Assembly: GCF_050624435.1 (NCBI RefSeq)
Contig: NC_134542.1
Span: 111,831,677 to 111,895,676, forward strand
DNA: 64,000 bases
From: Tenrec ecaudatus
Lineage: Eukaryota > Chordata > Mammalia > Afrosoricida > Tenrecidae
Direction of reading: 5' to 3'
The notes below the pieces were generated by a model. That model made no database searches and was not told the origin of the DNA. It was given only the letters and a program-made list of their open reading frames with translations. The position numbers and the translations under genes are program-made. This document shows positions 10,778 to 21,855 of the stretch, in pieces. The number at the start of each line of letters is the position of its first letter. Position 1 is the stretch's first letter.

Positions 10778-11420
10778 GAAGGCAAAAAGACTTCGACGTA
10801 AGCCACCACTGTGACCTCTGCTTCCTGATGAAACAAGACAGATCGGTGATGAGTCACTGATGATGAACACCAAGGAGAACCAGTTACTACCTATCCCCGC
10901 ATAAAAACATCTCCTGCCCCAGAACTTAGGTACCATCTTGACATGAGACCCAGCAGGTTTGGGGGCTTGTTTAAGTAAGTGAGATTTGCTTCCACATTCC
11001 CTCATGTCACTCACCCTGTACCCTGCAGCTGGGTTGCCTCTGCCCGGACTCTGGTTCTTGGGACTTGAGATGCAGCCTATACCCTGACCTGCTTTCATCA
11101 GCTCTGCTCCCTGGTGGGTGAGGAAGTTCATGCAGATGGACATATGTGGATCCTGAGTTCTGCGGGTTGTTGCAGAGAATTTCAGATACCTGGAAATTGA
11201 GGGAATATAGCAAGGAGAGGATTGGGGATCAACGTTAAGATAATGGGGCAGGGTATTGTTCATAAAAAGTCAGACATTTGGGACATCTTAAATATTCATA
11301 GACAGGGACAGAATGTACATCCGTACATTCTTTGCCCTAATCACTCTCAAAGCATTTGCTCTCCACTTAAGCCCTCTGCATCAGGTCCTCTTTTTTTTAA
11401 CCCTCCCTCCCCACTTTTAC
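10778..11420. other. Unassigned stretch before the L1 3' UTR
   Basis: Mixed-composition DNA. From about 11270 ('ctttgccctaatcactctc', 'ctccacttaagccctctgc') it may already belong to the L1-type element that follows. A long open frame crosses 10637-11263 on the minus strand, but it runs through the U1 copy and has no domain, so I treat it as chance. Confidence 0.4.
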
Positions 11421-12884
11421 AGGCTTTTCTCTTTTTTTGTCATTGGTTTTTGTTGTTGTTTTGTTTTCTTTCCTTGCTTTGTTTTGCTCTGACTTGTTTT
11501 TGTGCATATTGTTATCTCTGTATGTCTATTAGATAAGATAGGTGAGATAAACAAGCTGGAGGAGAAAACAATGGGATCTGGGATCCATGATTCCGGGGAT
11601 TGAAGGGTCATGAGAAAGGAATTGGGTGTTAACAAAGGCAGGGACAAGGGAACAATAAGTGATCCAAAATTGATGGGGAGGAGGGTGTAGGAGTCCTGGT
11701 ATGACTTGATCAAGGGCAATGTAACCGAGAGGAGTTACTGAAACCTAAATAAAGGCTGAGCATGATACAGAGGCAGGAGGAAAGTAAAAAGAAATAGAGT
11801 AAAGAACTCGGAGGCAAAGGGCATTTATAGAGGTCTAAATACAGGCATGTGCTTATGTAAATATATTTATATATGAGGAGGAGGAAATAGATGTATGTAC
11901 ATTCATTTATAGATTTAGTATTTAGGTGGGAAACGGATATTCGGCCTCTGCTCAAGTACTCCCTCAATGTAATAACACTTTGTTCTATTAAACTGGAATT
12001 CCATGATGCTCACCTTCTGACACCATCACTGAAGACAAAGCAGGTGCATAAGCAAATGTGGTGAAGAAAGTTGATGGAGCCCATTTATCAAAAGATATAG
12101 CATATTGGATCTTCAATCTTGAAGGTAAACAAATGACCATCTAGCTGAGAAGCAACAAAGCCCACATGGAAGAAGTACACCAGCCTGTGTGATCATGATG
12201 TGTCAGTGGGATCAGGCATCAAAGAACAAAAAATCATAGCATTGTGAATGAGGGGGAATTCAGAGTAGACACCCCAAACCCTTCTGTAGGCAACTAGACA
12301 TCCCCTTACAGAAGGGCTGTGGGGAGGAGAGGAACCAGTCAGGGTGCAGTATAGCACCAATGAAACATACAACTGCTCTCTAGTTCTTTAATGTTTCCTC
12401 CCTGCCATTGTCATGACCCCAATTCTACCTTACAAATCCGGCTAGACCAGAGGTTGTACACTGGTACGATAAGATATGGAAACACGGGGAATCAGGAAAG
12501 ATAAACCCCTCAGGACCAATAATGAGAGTAGTGATAACAAGAGGGTAAGTGGAAGGTGGGGGAGAAAGGTGAAATCGATCACAATGATCTACATATACCC
12601 CCTTCCCTGGGGGGCAGACAACAGAAGAGTTAGTGAAGGGAGATATTGGACAGTGTAAGACATGAAAAAAAAATAATTTCTAAATTATCAAGGGTTTATG
12701 AGGGGGGATGGGGGAGGGGAAAATGAGGAGCTGATACCAAGAGCTCAAGTAGAAAGAAAATGTTTTGAGAATGATGAGTGCAATAAATGCACAAAAGTGC
12801 TTGACACAATGGATGCAAGTATGGATTGTGATAAGAGCTCTATGAGCCCCCATTAAAGTGATTTTTAAATAGATAAATAGATAG
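11421..12884 (+). mobile_element. Long L1-type 3' UTR copy 1 (5'-truncated)
   Basis: This matches the copies at 16609-18206, 44273-45035 and 46140-47447 block by block: a T/G-rich start ('gtcattggtttttgttg'), 'gcatttatagaggtctaaat', 'gatgctcacc', 'agcaacaaagcccacatgg', 'caccagcctgtgtgatcatg', 'acatccccttacagaaggg', 'tctagttctttaatg' and 'tatggattgtgataagag'. The end has ATTAAA at 12852 where other copies have AATAAA. No ORF2 is attached. I infer L1 from the truncation pattern, polyA signal and target duplications of sister copies. Confidence 0.75.
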
Positions 12885-12938
<54 letters not shown>

Positions 12939-12940
12939 CA
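12885..12940. repeat. (AAAG)n microsatellite at the tail of L1 3' UTR copy 1
   Basis: About 13 AAAG units directly follow a short AATAG/ATAGAT transition at the 3' end of the L1-type element. As with the U1 copy, the location suggests growth from a poly(A) tail. Confidence 0.85.
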
Positions 12941-13105
12941 AGCTAAAGTGTTTCCCAAACAAAATCCCTTCTCAACCTCGCTTCTGGAGCTTAGTGTATC
13001 TTACTTATATTTAAGGTGTCCTTCTTACCTGAAGAGAAGGGCCTGGTTCATTTCTTTTGAAGTGATTGTAAGCGTTAATAACATTGTGGCTTAACTTGTT
13101 GCTGG

Positions 13106-13246
13106 TGAGTGTGTGGTGTGTGTACGGGTATGTGAGTGTGTGTGTGTGAGAGAGTGTGAGTGGGTGTGTCTGAGTAGGTATGAATGTGTGTGTGTGTGTG
13201 TGTGTGTGTGAGAGTGTGTTTGTGTGAGTGGGTATGTGTATGTGTC
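13106..13246. repeat. (TG)n-rich microsatellite
   Basis: Imperfect TG/GAG dinucleotide tract, with the purest run at about 13182-13210. Confidence 0.95.
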
Positions 13247-14189
13247 TTATCTCTGGACCTTTAAAAACCACATGGCTCTGGAACATCAGTGGACTGTAGA
13301 CCTAGCACTGAACTTCACATTCACCTCATTGGAACTAGTCTTTTATCTTGCTAAAAGAAAAAAAGTCTTTCAAAAATAAATAATTTTTTCCACACAAAAC
13401 CTTAGGAATATTACCAAAGAAATTACACTGTCACACCCTGAAATTCATATTGCCCTCCTTTATTAGAACCCCTGAAATGGCATTCCCCATGCTGCTGAAT
13501 AAATTACAGCCTATCCACTAGCTCCACAGTCCCTTCCTCTCTCCACAGCTCAGCCCCATTGATAATGGCAACAAAACAGTATCAACCGCAGCATTGTAAA
13601 AGGCAGTACTCTTTCAAATCAAAGAAAGACATTAAAGTCTGCGTGAAAATTTGGTTGGTTCTAACTTTAGAGCTCCAATTATACCACAGAAATATGTCTC
13701 CCAAACAAATAATGCAGCCCAAGCCTTTCAGAAAAATAATGGCAATATCTTGTATTTGCCCATCACATAACAGGCAGCTCAAGCAGAAGGCGCCAGTAAT
13801 TACCGTGACAATTAAAAACATACAAATACCAAGCTGCTGAGGGAAGATTATCCAAGTCCAGTAATTTGCTGTTCTACTTAGCAGACAGGCTGCTTAAGGG
13901 CAGATCTTAAGAACACACAATTCGTTGCGTAGTGGTAGTGACATTTTAACCATCATTATTGCACTAGATAAAAGTCAACCAAATGTATTATGTCAACTGC
14001 TAAGGTGATGCCGGTCTGAATATTAACCACATATTTAAATAAGAACTGTTGAAAGGATCGTGAAGAAATCTGATTCCCCCTTTATTTTAATAGTAGATCA
14101 TTTGACTTAACAAGCCAAGGTTACCATTCCATAGAGACTAACCTGTAAGTTCATTTCCCACTGATGGTTAATAGAAAATATTTTCATTT
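13247..14189. other. No recognised feature
   Basis: Overlapping open frames on both strands at 13559-13840 have no domain and a low-complexity residue mix. I see no named repeat. Confidence 0.45.
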
Positions 14190-14295
14190 CACGTTTATCG
14201 AGCGCCTGCATTGTTATACTGAACACCAAGCATTTCAAAGATCTGAAAAATGATGTGTCACAAAACATTCTCAGTAATTCTACAGGTTCCTGCTG
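14190..14295 (-). mobile_element. MIR-like ancient SINE fragment, minus
   Basis: The block 'tttatcgagcgcctgcattg', 'gaacaccaagcatttcaaag' and 'attctcagtaattctacag' follows the reverse complement of MIR ('tattgagcacctactatgtg ... aatcctcacaac'). Identity is low, as expected for an element of this age. Confidence 0.45.
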
Positions 14296-14482
14296 GTAAA
14301 TAATCTAGAAACATTGATGATTTTTCTCTCTCTTATTTTTGCCAATGTGAGAATCCTTGTCAATAAAGATGTGCATTAGCATAACAAAATATCCTATATA
14401 CCATTACACTTACATGTGGCAATGTGGAAAGGATGCAGGAAGAATTATTAGTGTCTCTTCATCAAAGGGTGGAAGACTAGTA

Positions 14483-14672
14483 ACCGTAGTACTCACTGCC
14501 ATTGAGTCAATTCCAACTCTTTGTGACCCTGGAGCACAGAGCAGACCTGCCCCTTGAGGCTTGCCCAGATAGCCGGTGTTCATAGGTCCAGACGACTCTT
14601 CTCTCTCTCCTGGAGCAGCTAGTGGGAGCAGCCCGTTCAGAACATGACTCAGTACAGAACCCAGGCTTCTCT
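14483..14672 (-). mobile_element. AfroSINE, minus
   Basis: It starts 'gtactcactgccattgagtc', 'aattccaactctttgtgacc', then 'gagcacagagcagacctgcc' and 'ctcctggagcagctagtggg'. The 3' part that would complete the tRNA-like region is decayed. Confidence 0.75.
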
Positions 14673-14709
14673 CAGAAGACCATAATATCTACAATAAAAA
14701 TTAAAACTT

Positions 14710-14835
14710 TGCTACAATCCAGACACAATGCTGAGGACTTTGTTCAGTCACTGTCTTAAATTTAACAAATAAATGCAGTTGAAACTATCATGACCATTTT
14801 ATAGTTGAGGTAAAGAATATATGTCTTTCCTATAA
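14710..14835 (-). mobile_element. MIR fragment, minus
   Basis: 'gctgaggactttgttcagtc', 'taaatttaacaaataaatgc' and 'ccattttatagttgaggtaa' match the order of the MIR reverse complement ('cattttacagatgaggaaac'). Confidence 0.55.
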
Positions 14836-14849
14836 TCACCCTGGTGCTA

Positions 14850-15177
14850 AATGGAGAAACCTAGTTCAGACAAAGTAGGTGGATGCCTGAAAGTCAGTGG
14901 GGAGGGGAGGGGAGGGGAGAAAAGGGAAGTGGAAATGGGAAATTTGTACCGACCCACAAAAGAACCCCGAAGAAGCTGACTCACAGCTAAGGGAAGGTGG
15001 GAGAGAGGGCCATGAAATTGAGACCCACCGGGCAGGTAGAGCACGCACTGAATTTTTCTCCCAAGAAGACTAAGAACCAGGGTTCAAAGCCAGCCCAGGA
15101 TTCACTTAAGCATCTAAGGCGCTGTGACTCAGGTACCTTCTCTTGGGGCCTGGTAGGAAAGCCCTGGCCAGTGTAGG
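14850..15177. other. Unassigned; short GGGGA repeat
   Basis: A GGGGA-type repeat lies at about 14899-14922. The end ('cccaagaagactaagaacc', 'gttcaaagccagcccagga') faintly resembles 19478-19511, next to the LTR-like signals there, so this may be a related old LTR end. That is speculative. Confidence 0.25.
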
Positions 15178-15851
15178 CTAGAGGAATCGCTGGAAGCCTT
15201 TCCTTTGCTGTGCTTGTGCTGACGTCTGGCCTTTATTCATTCTCACTCCTGCCTCCTTTTTACAGCTGCTGCGTTTTCCAGGACCCTTGCCTCTTGCAGC
15301 AGGCCTTCCGGAGCCTGCACACCGGTACCCATCGGCTCCAAGTAGGGGTCCATCGCCTTGTGCTCCTCGTGGCATTTATTCGTCAGGTGCTTCCCAGCCA
15401 AGAGGCTGGGCTCTTGGACCTTGACAGGAGAGGGCACCTGGTGGATGCGGTTGCGGGAGGGGCGTGGGGGAGGGGCGCGGCAGACAGGGACCCTGGGACA
15501 GGGGAGGTCCTGAGGAGTTCTAGTTCCCCACTGGGCTGTGTGGTCCCATGGGACAAATACCACAGTCCCTCAGTAGGGTCTGCATGGCCTGAGGACCCAC
15601 AAACAGCACTTGGGAAGGAAGACGGAGCAGGCAGCTGCCACTGCCCTGTGGCTGGAGGAGCGCAGGCCAGGTGTAAGCAGCCTAATTACATCCTGTCAAT
15701 AATTTCCTCGTTACTGGCAGACTCCCTCACTGCTAACTCCCCAATCAGCCTGGACTGTAGGCACCTCCATGGTTCCAAGTGCAGCCCACTGAAAGCAAGG
15801 GTGACTCAGCTGCCTAGCACAATTAATCATTGGAGCAGTAAAGATGGTTGA
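15178..15851. other. GC-rich patch with open frames on both strands
   Basis: This interval is clearly GC-richer than its surroundings. It carries a 213-codon frame on the plus strand (15210-15851) and overlapping frames on the minus strand (15243-15563, 15178-15375). I recognise no domain in any of them. The minus-strand frame is rich in K, E, Q and P and could be an exon or decayed processed copy of a gene. GC-rich DNA has fewer stop codons by chance, so the frames alone are weak evidence. I make no functional claim. Confidence 0.25.
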
Positions 15852-15974
15852 CTGAGGTTTAAGCCTTAGCGAATCTGTTAGTCCCCAAAGATAGAAAGCA
15901 CAAATATTTGTGATATTATTCATAATTATGAAAAATAAAGAAAACCACATATATAATGTAAATATATGTGTGTG

Positions 15975-16012
<38 letters not shown>

Positions 16013-16595
16013 CACAATCTATTTTATTGCCTTAGCAGAACAAATGAGCTACTTAGTTTGTGTTGTGGGGTGAATTACATTTGTGAAAATCATGAAAATC
16101 ATATATCCTGCCCCCTGCTCCTTGGCCAGCCTATGCCAAGCAATGCAAAGAAACTCAAATTAACCTGGTTCCACATCAGTGGCTCCCCAAAATGTGAGAA
16201 ATAAAGAACTTTCTTTTTTCTTACAACAAAGTCAGATTAAAACAAACATTCACATATTTTAAGGAGTCCTCAGTCAGGAACTAGTTCTTTGGGAGCAATT
16301 TCCACCTCCGGTAAGGTAGAGGTCTAGGTTGGTGTCTTTCAGCAAAGTCTAAGTGCCACATGAAAAGTGGAGGGGGTTCTATTACCTATATTTGTCAATG
16401 GTTACCAGCTGTGTGCAATTGGCTGTAAGAGTCTTACAGGCCTTTTGTCCTTCTGTTAAGCATAGGAGTTTGTAGTTCTGAACCACTGCCCTGCAGGCAT
16501 GGGATGGTTACAGTTGGGTCCACCTTTATGGGATGGCTGGAGGCCTTAACCTGCATAGCTACAAAAGGCCCAAGAAGTCTCTAAAATTTTACCAC
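15852..16595. other. Unassigned, with a TA run
   Basis: A (TA)n run lies at 15976-16010. An AATAAA at 16199-16204 is followed by a T-rich stretch. This DNA is the left flank of the L1-type insertion that begins at 16609. Confidence 0.4.
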
Positions 16596-16608
16596 AAGAA
16601 TTAATCTC
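16596..16608. repeat. Target-site duplication, left copy (L1 copy 2)
   Basis: The 13-mer AAGAATTAATCTC is repeated exactly at 18207-18219, immediately after the A-rich end of the element. Confidence 0.92.
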
Positions 16609-18206
16609 GAAGGCTGGATGAACAATCTGGAGGAGAAAACAACGGGATCGACAGTTCCAGGGGGCATGGGAGAGGGGGAGGTGGGGAGGAAGGAAGTGGT
16701 GTTAACAAACCCAGGGACGAGGGAACAACAAGTGATCCAAATTGGTGGTGAGGAGGGTGTAGGAGGCCTGGTAGGGTGTGATCAAGGGTAATGTGACCGA
16801 GAGGAATTACTGAAACCCAAATGAAGGCTGAGCATGATAGTGGGACAAGAGGAAAGTCAAAGGAAGTAGAAGAAAGGGCTCGGAGGCAAAGAGCATTTAT
16901 AGAGGTCTAAATAAAGGCATGTACCTATGCAAATATATTTATATATGAGGATGGGGAAATAGACCTTTGTGCATATATTTATAGGTTTAGTATTAAGGTA
17001 GCAGAAGGACATTGGTCCTCCATTCAAGTACTCCTCAATGCAAGAATTCTTTCTTCTATTAAACTGGCATTCTATGATGCTCACCTTCCCAACACAACCA
17101 CTGAAGACAACGTGGGTGAATAAGCAAATGTGGTGAAGAAAGCTGATGGTGTCCAGCTATCAAAAGATATACCGCCTGGGGTCTTAAAAGCTTAAAGGTA
17201 AATAAGCAGCCATCTAGCTCAGAAGCAACAAAGCCCACATGGAAGAAGCACACCAGCCTGTGTGATCATGAGATGTCAAAGGGATCAGTTATCAGGTATC
17301 AAAGAACAAAAAATCATATCAATTTGTGCTCACCTCCCTGATATGATCGCTGAAGACAGATGAGTTCATAAGCAAATGTGGCGAAGAAAGCTGATGGGGC
17401 CTGGCTATCAGAAGATATAACATCTGGGGTCTTAAAGGCTTGAAGGTAAACAAACAGCCATCTAGCTCAGAAGCAACAAAGCCCACATGGAAGAAGCACA
17501 CCAGCCTGTGCGATCACGAGGTGTCGAAGGTATCATGTATCAGGCATCATCAGAACAAAAAATCATATCATAGTGAATGAGGGGGTGGGAGTTCAGAGTG
17601 TAGACCCAAAGCCCATTTGTAGGCCACTGGACATCCCCTTACAGAAGGGCCTCAGGGACAAGACGAGCCAGTCAGGGTGCAATTTAGCAACGATGAAACA
17701 TACAACTTTCCTCTAGTTCCTAAACACTTTCTCCTCCCCCACTATCATGATCCCAATTCTACCTTACAAATCTGGCTAGACCAGAGGATGTACACTGGTA
17801 CAGATAGGAACTGGAAACACAGGGAATCCAGGCCAGATGATCCCTTCAGGACCAGTAGTGTGAGTGGTGATACTGGGAGGGTAGAGAGAGGGTGGGTTGG
17901 AAAGTGGGAAAACCGATTACAACGATCTACATGTGACCTCCTCCCTAGGAGATGGACAACAGAAAAGTGGATGAAGGGAGACATTGGACAGGGCAAGATA
18001 TGACAAAATAATAATTTATAAGTTATCAAGGGTTCATGAAGGAGGGGGAGCAGGGAGGGAGGGAAAAATGAGAAGCTGATGCCAGGGGTTTAGGTGGAGA
18101 GCAAATGTTTTGAGAATGATGAGGGCAATGAATTGTGCTTTACACAATTGATGTATGTATGGATTGTGCTAAGAGTTGTATGAGCCTCTAATAAAATGAT
18201 TTTTTA
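16609..18206 (+). mobile_element. Long L1-type 3' UTR copy 2, bounded by target duplications
   Basis: Its limits are fixed by the 13-bp target duplications at 16596-16608 and 18207-18219. It is a 1.6-kb, 5'-truncated copy with AATAAA at 18190-18195 and a short T/A end. It has no open frame of note, so it is the 3' UTR part of its source. Two direct repeats of about 249 bp lie inside (from 17079 and 17328), both holding 'catctagctcagaagcaac' and 'caccagcctgtgtgatcatg' or a close variant. Copies 1 and 4 have a single unit there. The insertion pattern is that of L1-type target-primed reverse transcription. I infer the L1 class and do not see ORF2. Confidence 0.88.
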
Positions 18207-18219
18207 AAGAATTAATCTC
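18207..18219. repeat. Target-site duplication, right copy (L1 copy 2)
   Basis: Exact second copy of AAGAATTAATCTC. Confidence 0.92.
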
Positions 18220-19157
18220 AATATCGAGCCTTCTGAGTTCCCTCCAAAGTGATTATGGTCCTGCCTCTCCCTCTTATGTTAGCCAGCAAGTCAGTCAAGC
18301 CATGTATATTCCATGGCGCCTCCAACCAAATGTACACATACTCTTGGCAAATTCTGACAAGAAACATTTGTCCTTCCCTTAGCCTTGAGGACCTATATCA
18401 CTGGGCAGCTTAAGCTTATCCCCCTTTGAAGCCTTGCCTGGGTAGGCCTGTCCAGTGACCAACTCAGTTTTGATGACGACACTAACCAGATGGTTAACTT
18501 TTTCTCTTCCCTAGCAAAGTACCAAAGCATGCTCCAGGCGGTCATAGAGCATCTCGCTCCAGGCCCCTTCTTTGTATGAACCTGTTACCCAAGTCCTCAA
18601 AAAGGCAAGGACAGATGGGTCACCCAGATCCCCTTAGCAGAGGCCCATGCATCAAAAAGCACCTTGGCCTGGACCAACTAAACACTCATGGGGCCAAAGT
18701 AACTTTTCGAGAAAGAAAAGATAAGTACTCCTCCCACAGGAAACTCCTGTACATCTCTGCCTCCCCCTTTCGGTTCTGGAAGATGCTCCTTTGGGGAAAA
18801 CTCCCTTCATTCCCGTGATACTAGGACTGTGAGCTTTTGATTTGGGTCATTGCATAGCTTTATTTCTTCATGCTTAGCTGCCATTGAGCTCCAAATAGTC
18901 GGGAAAAAATGGATACTACACCATCCTCATGGCAGCGGTCTGGGCTCCTGAAGATCCATCATCTGACTCAAACCCCTTATAGAATCTGCCAGATGTTGAT
19001 TCTGACCCCAGTAACATTCCTCCCTCCCCAGACTGATGGCAAGAGAATGAGAGCAAAATGCTCACTGCCCCAGCTCAGCACGAAGTAGTTTCAGAAGAAA
19101 GATCAATGGCCCAATTCCCAAAATGAATTTTGGTCCCAAGCTCTGGAGTGGGGAAAT
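18220..19157. other. Unassigned, possibly retroviral remnant
   Basis: This DNA continues the sequence interrupted by the L1 copy. It is C-richer than average and leads into LTR-like signals. The frame at 18576-18818 has no identifiable domain. I cannot show gag, pol or env. Confidence 0.25.
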
Positions 19158-19495
19158 GTTCAATAAAGAATTTAAGTGCAGGGGAAGTTTGGGGGACAGA
19201 GAACTCTGTACCAAGAATGAGAAATTGACCTGGGAAACAGCATAATATCCAGAGACTGACAGGTAGAGCACCCTCAAAGACGCTAATTAAATGGTTTGAG
19301 GCAGGTCAAGGAACTATAAAAGGGAAACAACTGGGCAGATGGGGTATCAGATCTCTCTCCTGAGCTGCCCCTTTGATCCTCTGCCAAGTGTGTTAAAATG
19401 TCCTGATGTTTCACTGAATCGTTGTATTTCGAATAAAACCTTGTTATTCTTTGCTGTGTGTTCTTCATGGAATTCTTCCTCCAAAGAAGGCTAAG
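19158..19495 (+). promoter_or_regulatory. LTR-like module: TATA box, polyA signal, GT-rich element
   Basis: A purine run ending 'ggagtggggaaa' precedes TGTTCAATAAAG, as a polypurine tract precedes an LTR. A TATA box (TATAAAA, 19315-19321) is followed 117 bp later by AATAAA (19432-19437) and then a GT-rich stretch (tgctgtgtgttctt). That spacing suits the U3-R-U5 arrangement of an old endogenous retrovirus LTR. The right border and any second LTR are not visible, so this is inference. Confidence 0.4.
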
Positions 19496-19552
19496 ATCGA
19501 GCTTTAGAACCAGCCTGGGATCCAAAGTTAATATGAAATGTGGTTGTTACCT

Positions 19553-20045
19553 GTCATGGTGTTGATACCAACCTCTTGGTGATGTCGTGTTCAACAGAAT
19601 GCCAGGTGAACCTTCGGCGTCATCTTCATGATGGGTTCAGCATCGGGGCCATTGTGACCCTTGTCTGTTTTTAGGAAGTAGGTCACTAACCTTTCTTGCT
19701 CAAACGCTAAACCAAGCTCGCTGTCATCCAGTTGATTCTGACTCTTAGGGACCCTACAGGATAAGATAGAATAGCATAGTTTCTTTGGGTTTCCAAGACT
19801 TAATCTTTATGGGAGTAGACAGCCTCCGTTTTGGACCAGTGAATTCAAACCACAGACTTTGGGGTTTACAGCTCAATCGATAGGCTACTATGTTACCAGT
19901 GTTATCTTAATCTAGAATTCCCATTCTAAACTGTTCGTACAGCCGCCAGGGCTGAAATCGTGGACATCACCTGGGCATGAAATGAATTGGCCAGGAATCA
20001 AACCCTGATCTCCTAAAGGGACGACCTAGTCCTCCAATGCCGCTG
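19553..20045 (-). mobile_element. tRNA-Gly-type AfroSINE, minus, split by a nested SINE
   Basis: The left part (19553-19705) has 'gcgtcatcttcatgatggg', 'ggccattgtgacccttgtc' and 'aggaagtaggtcactaacc'. The right part (19920-20045) has 'gaattggccaggaatcaaac', 'cctgatctcctaaagg' and 'tcctccaatgccgctg'. Read in reverse, the latter is a tRNA-Gly-like head with a B box (GGTTTGATTCC). Between them lies a second AfroSINE, so the outer copy is the older one. Confidence 0.72.
19712..19910 (-). mobile_element. AfroSINE nested in an older SINE
   Basis: It runs from 'ccaagctcgctgtcatccag', 'ttgattctgactcttagg' and 'gaccctacaggataagatag' to 'caaaccacagactttggg'. It interrupts the SINE whose halves flank it at 19553-19705 and 19920-20045. 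Confidence 0.75.
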
Positions 20046-21062
20046 TATGATGAGGGGGAAATGAATCCATCCAATAACAATGCTAGAACATCTAAGCATG
20101 TCAGTCAACGCCAGCATGAGAAATAAGGGAAACGCTATAATTAAGCAAAGTTTCCACCCTCACAAAGCTTCACAGGGGAAGATGGATTGTTAAATTATTT
20201 AATACAAATGGCGCTTTCATATGTTGTATTGCATAACATTGCTGTGTCTTCCTTTTACACTAAGAACACATGAAAAAGAGACTAATCTCCCTTTTAAATG
20301 TTTTGATATATTGACTGAGGCTCTGGATTAGGATAATCTTTATGGTCTTCAGAAGCTTGGCTTTGAATTCAGAGATCTCAAAGAAGTGGAGCCAAGAGTG
20401 GAAACTGGGAAATCAGTTTCAGAGGATCTGTTATGATTTATTCTGTTTCACCACCCTAAATGTAGCAATTACCCACGGGCTATTCTCATTTCAAGAACCA
20501 GTTTTTATAATATATATCTGGTTTTCTGTTGATTTCAAAATAAATGGAATGTATGTATCAGCAGCATATGCAAAGCTGTTGGTTTTTATTTTTGTTTTAC
20601 TTTATCCTAGGTATGATTAACTAAAATCAATATCCAGAAATAAAAATGGTGCCCAATGACGGCAGTAAACACATTGAGGAAGTCAGAACAGTGAGTCATT
20701 CTGTGTATTACCCCTTCACATCCAGCAGGTAAGATCTCCTTCAGTCTGGCTCTTTATTGGTGTCCGTCCCTTGTAAGCGTTCCAGTACATGTGCCACAAT
20801 GTTCTCTCCTCCGCCACCTGCCTCTCCACCATCTGTGCCGTCCATTCATTCGGAAGCACATGTAGTAACTATTAGTGATTTCCAAATACATTTATGTTTT
20901 ATTCTGGACTTCTACAACCTTGAACCCAATGATCAAGGATATATATATATATAATTCCTGGCTAACAAGCTAAGTTGGAAGGTATTTTAGTTGAAATATA
21001 TTAGTCATCCTCAAATCATAACTTGTAATTTTTTATCATGTTAGGCATTATTTTAAAGAAAG
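20046..21062. other. No recognised feature
   Basis: AT-rich intergenic DNA with a short TA run at 20938-20953. Open frames lack domains. Confidence 0.45.
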
Positions 21063-21242
21063 TCAACCATAGCCATCAAGTCAATGTTGACCCACCGTGA
21101 CCCCCTGTGGTTTCCAAGACTGTAACAGTTTATGGGAGCAGGGAGTCCAGTCTTTCTCGTGCGGAGCTGCTGCTGGTTTCAAACTGAAGACCAGGTGGAT
21201 CACAGTCCAACTCACAACTGATACACCACCAGGGCTCCCTGA
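21063..21242 (-). mobile_element. AfroSINE, minus
   Basis: 'agccatcaagtcaatgttg', 'ccgtgaccccctgtggtttc', 'cagtctttctcgtgcggagc' and the terminal 'acaccaccagggctccc' give the full block order of the family. It is well preserved. Confidence 0.88.
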
Positions 21243-21674
21243 CACGAAACATACAATTACCTGATGAAATAGTCAAAATTCAGGTTTCCTAAATATTTTG
21301 CTAATTTTTACTAAGTTTTCAATCTTAGTTACATTGATGTGATCTAAATCATGTGTACTTTCAATCATCATTATTGCTCTAGATAAAAAAAACTGTGTCT
21401 CTCTTCTCGATTTCATGTTCATTTACTACTATACTGGTAGCTTTAAAGTGAAATTGGTCTCAAAAATACAAAACAAACAATACAACCAACTACCATTGAA
21501 GTATTTACACTAGAAAAATAGTAAAACACCATAATACAACTGACTGCTACCCAAGCATTTAGACCAGGGACATGGCAAATGCTATAAATGAGAACCCTCT
21601 TTTCTGTTCTCATACTTCCAGCAGCATATCACTAGATAAGATGAAGTTTCTCTACTTATTTAAAAATAAATAAA
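21243..21674. other. No recognised feature
   Basis: AT-rich intergenic DNA with a short AAATAAATAAAT run (21660-21677) at the junction to the next SINE. Confidence 0.45.
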
Positions 21675-21855
21675 TAAACTGCCATCACGTTGATTCCGAC
21701 TCAGAAACACTACTGGTTATAGAGTAGAACCAGAGGGTTTTCATGTTTTTTCCTTTTACAGAAGATTCTTCCATAGCTCCTCAGTGTATATTAGGACCAC
21801 CAACCTTTAGATTAATAGTCCAGTGCAAATCATCTATCTGCACCACCCAGGAACC
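21675..21855 (-). mobile_element. AfroSINE, minus
   Basis: 'ctgccatcacgttgattcc', 'gagtagaaccagagggtttt', 'accaccaacctttagatt' and 'caccacccaggaacc' follow the reverse-complement block order. Its left end abuts an AAATAAAT run. Confidence 0.78.

Noticed and set aside
10637-11263. 208-codon open frame on the minus strand
   Set aside because: Its 3' part runs through the U1 snRNA retrocopy and the rest has no recognisable domain, so it is a chance frame.
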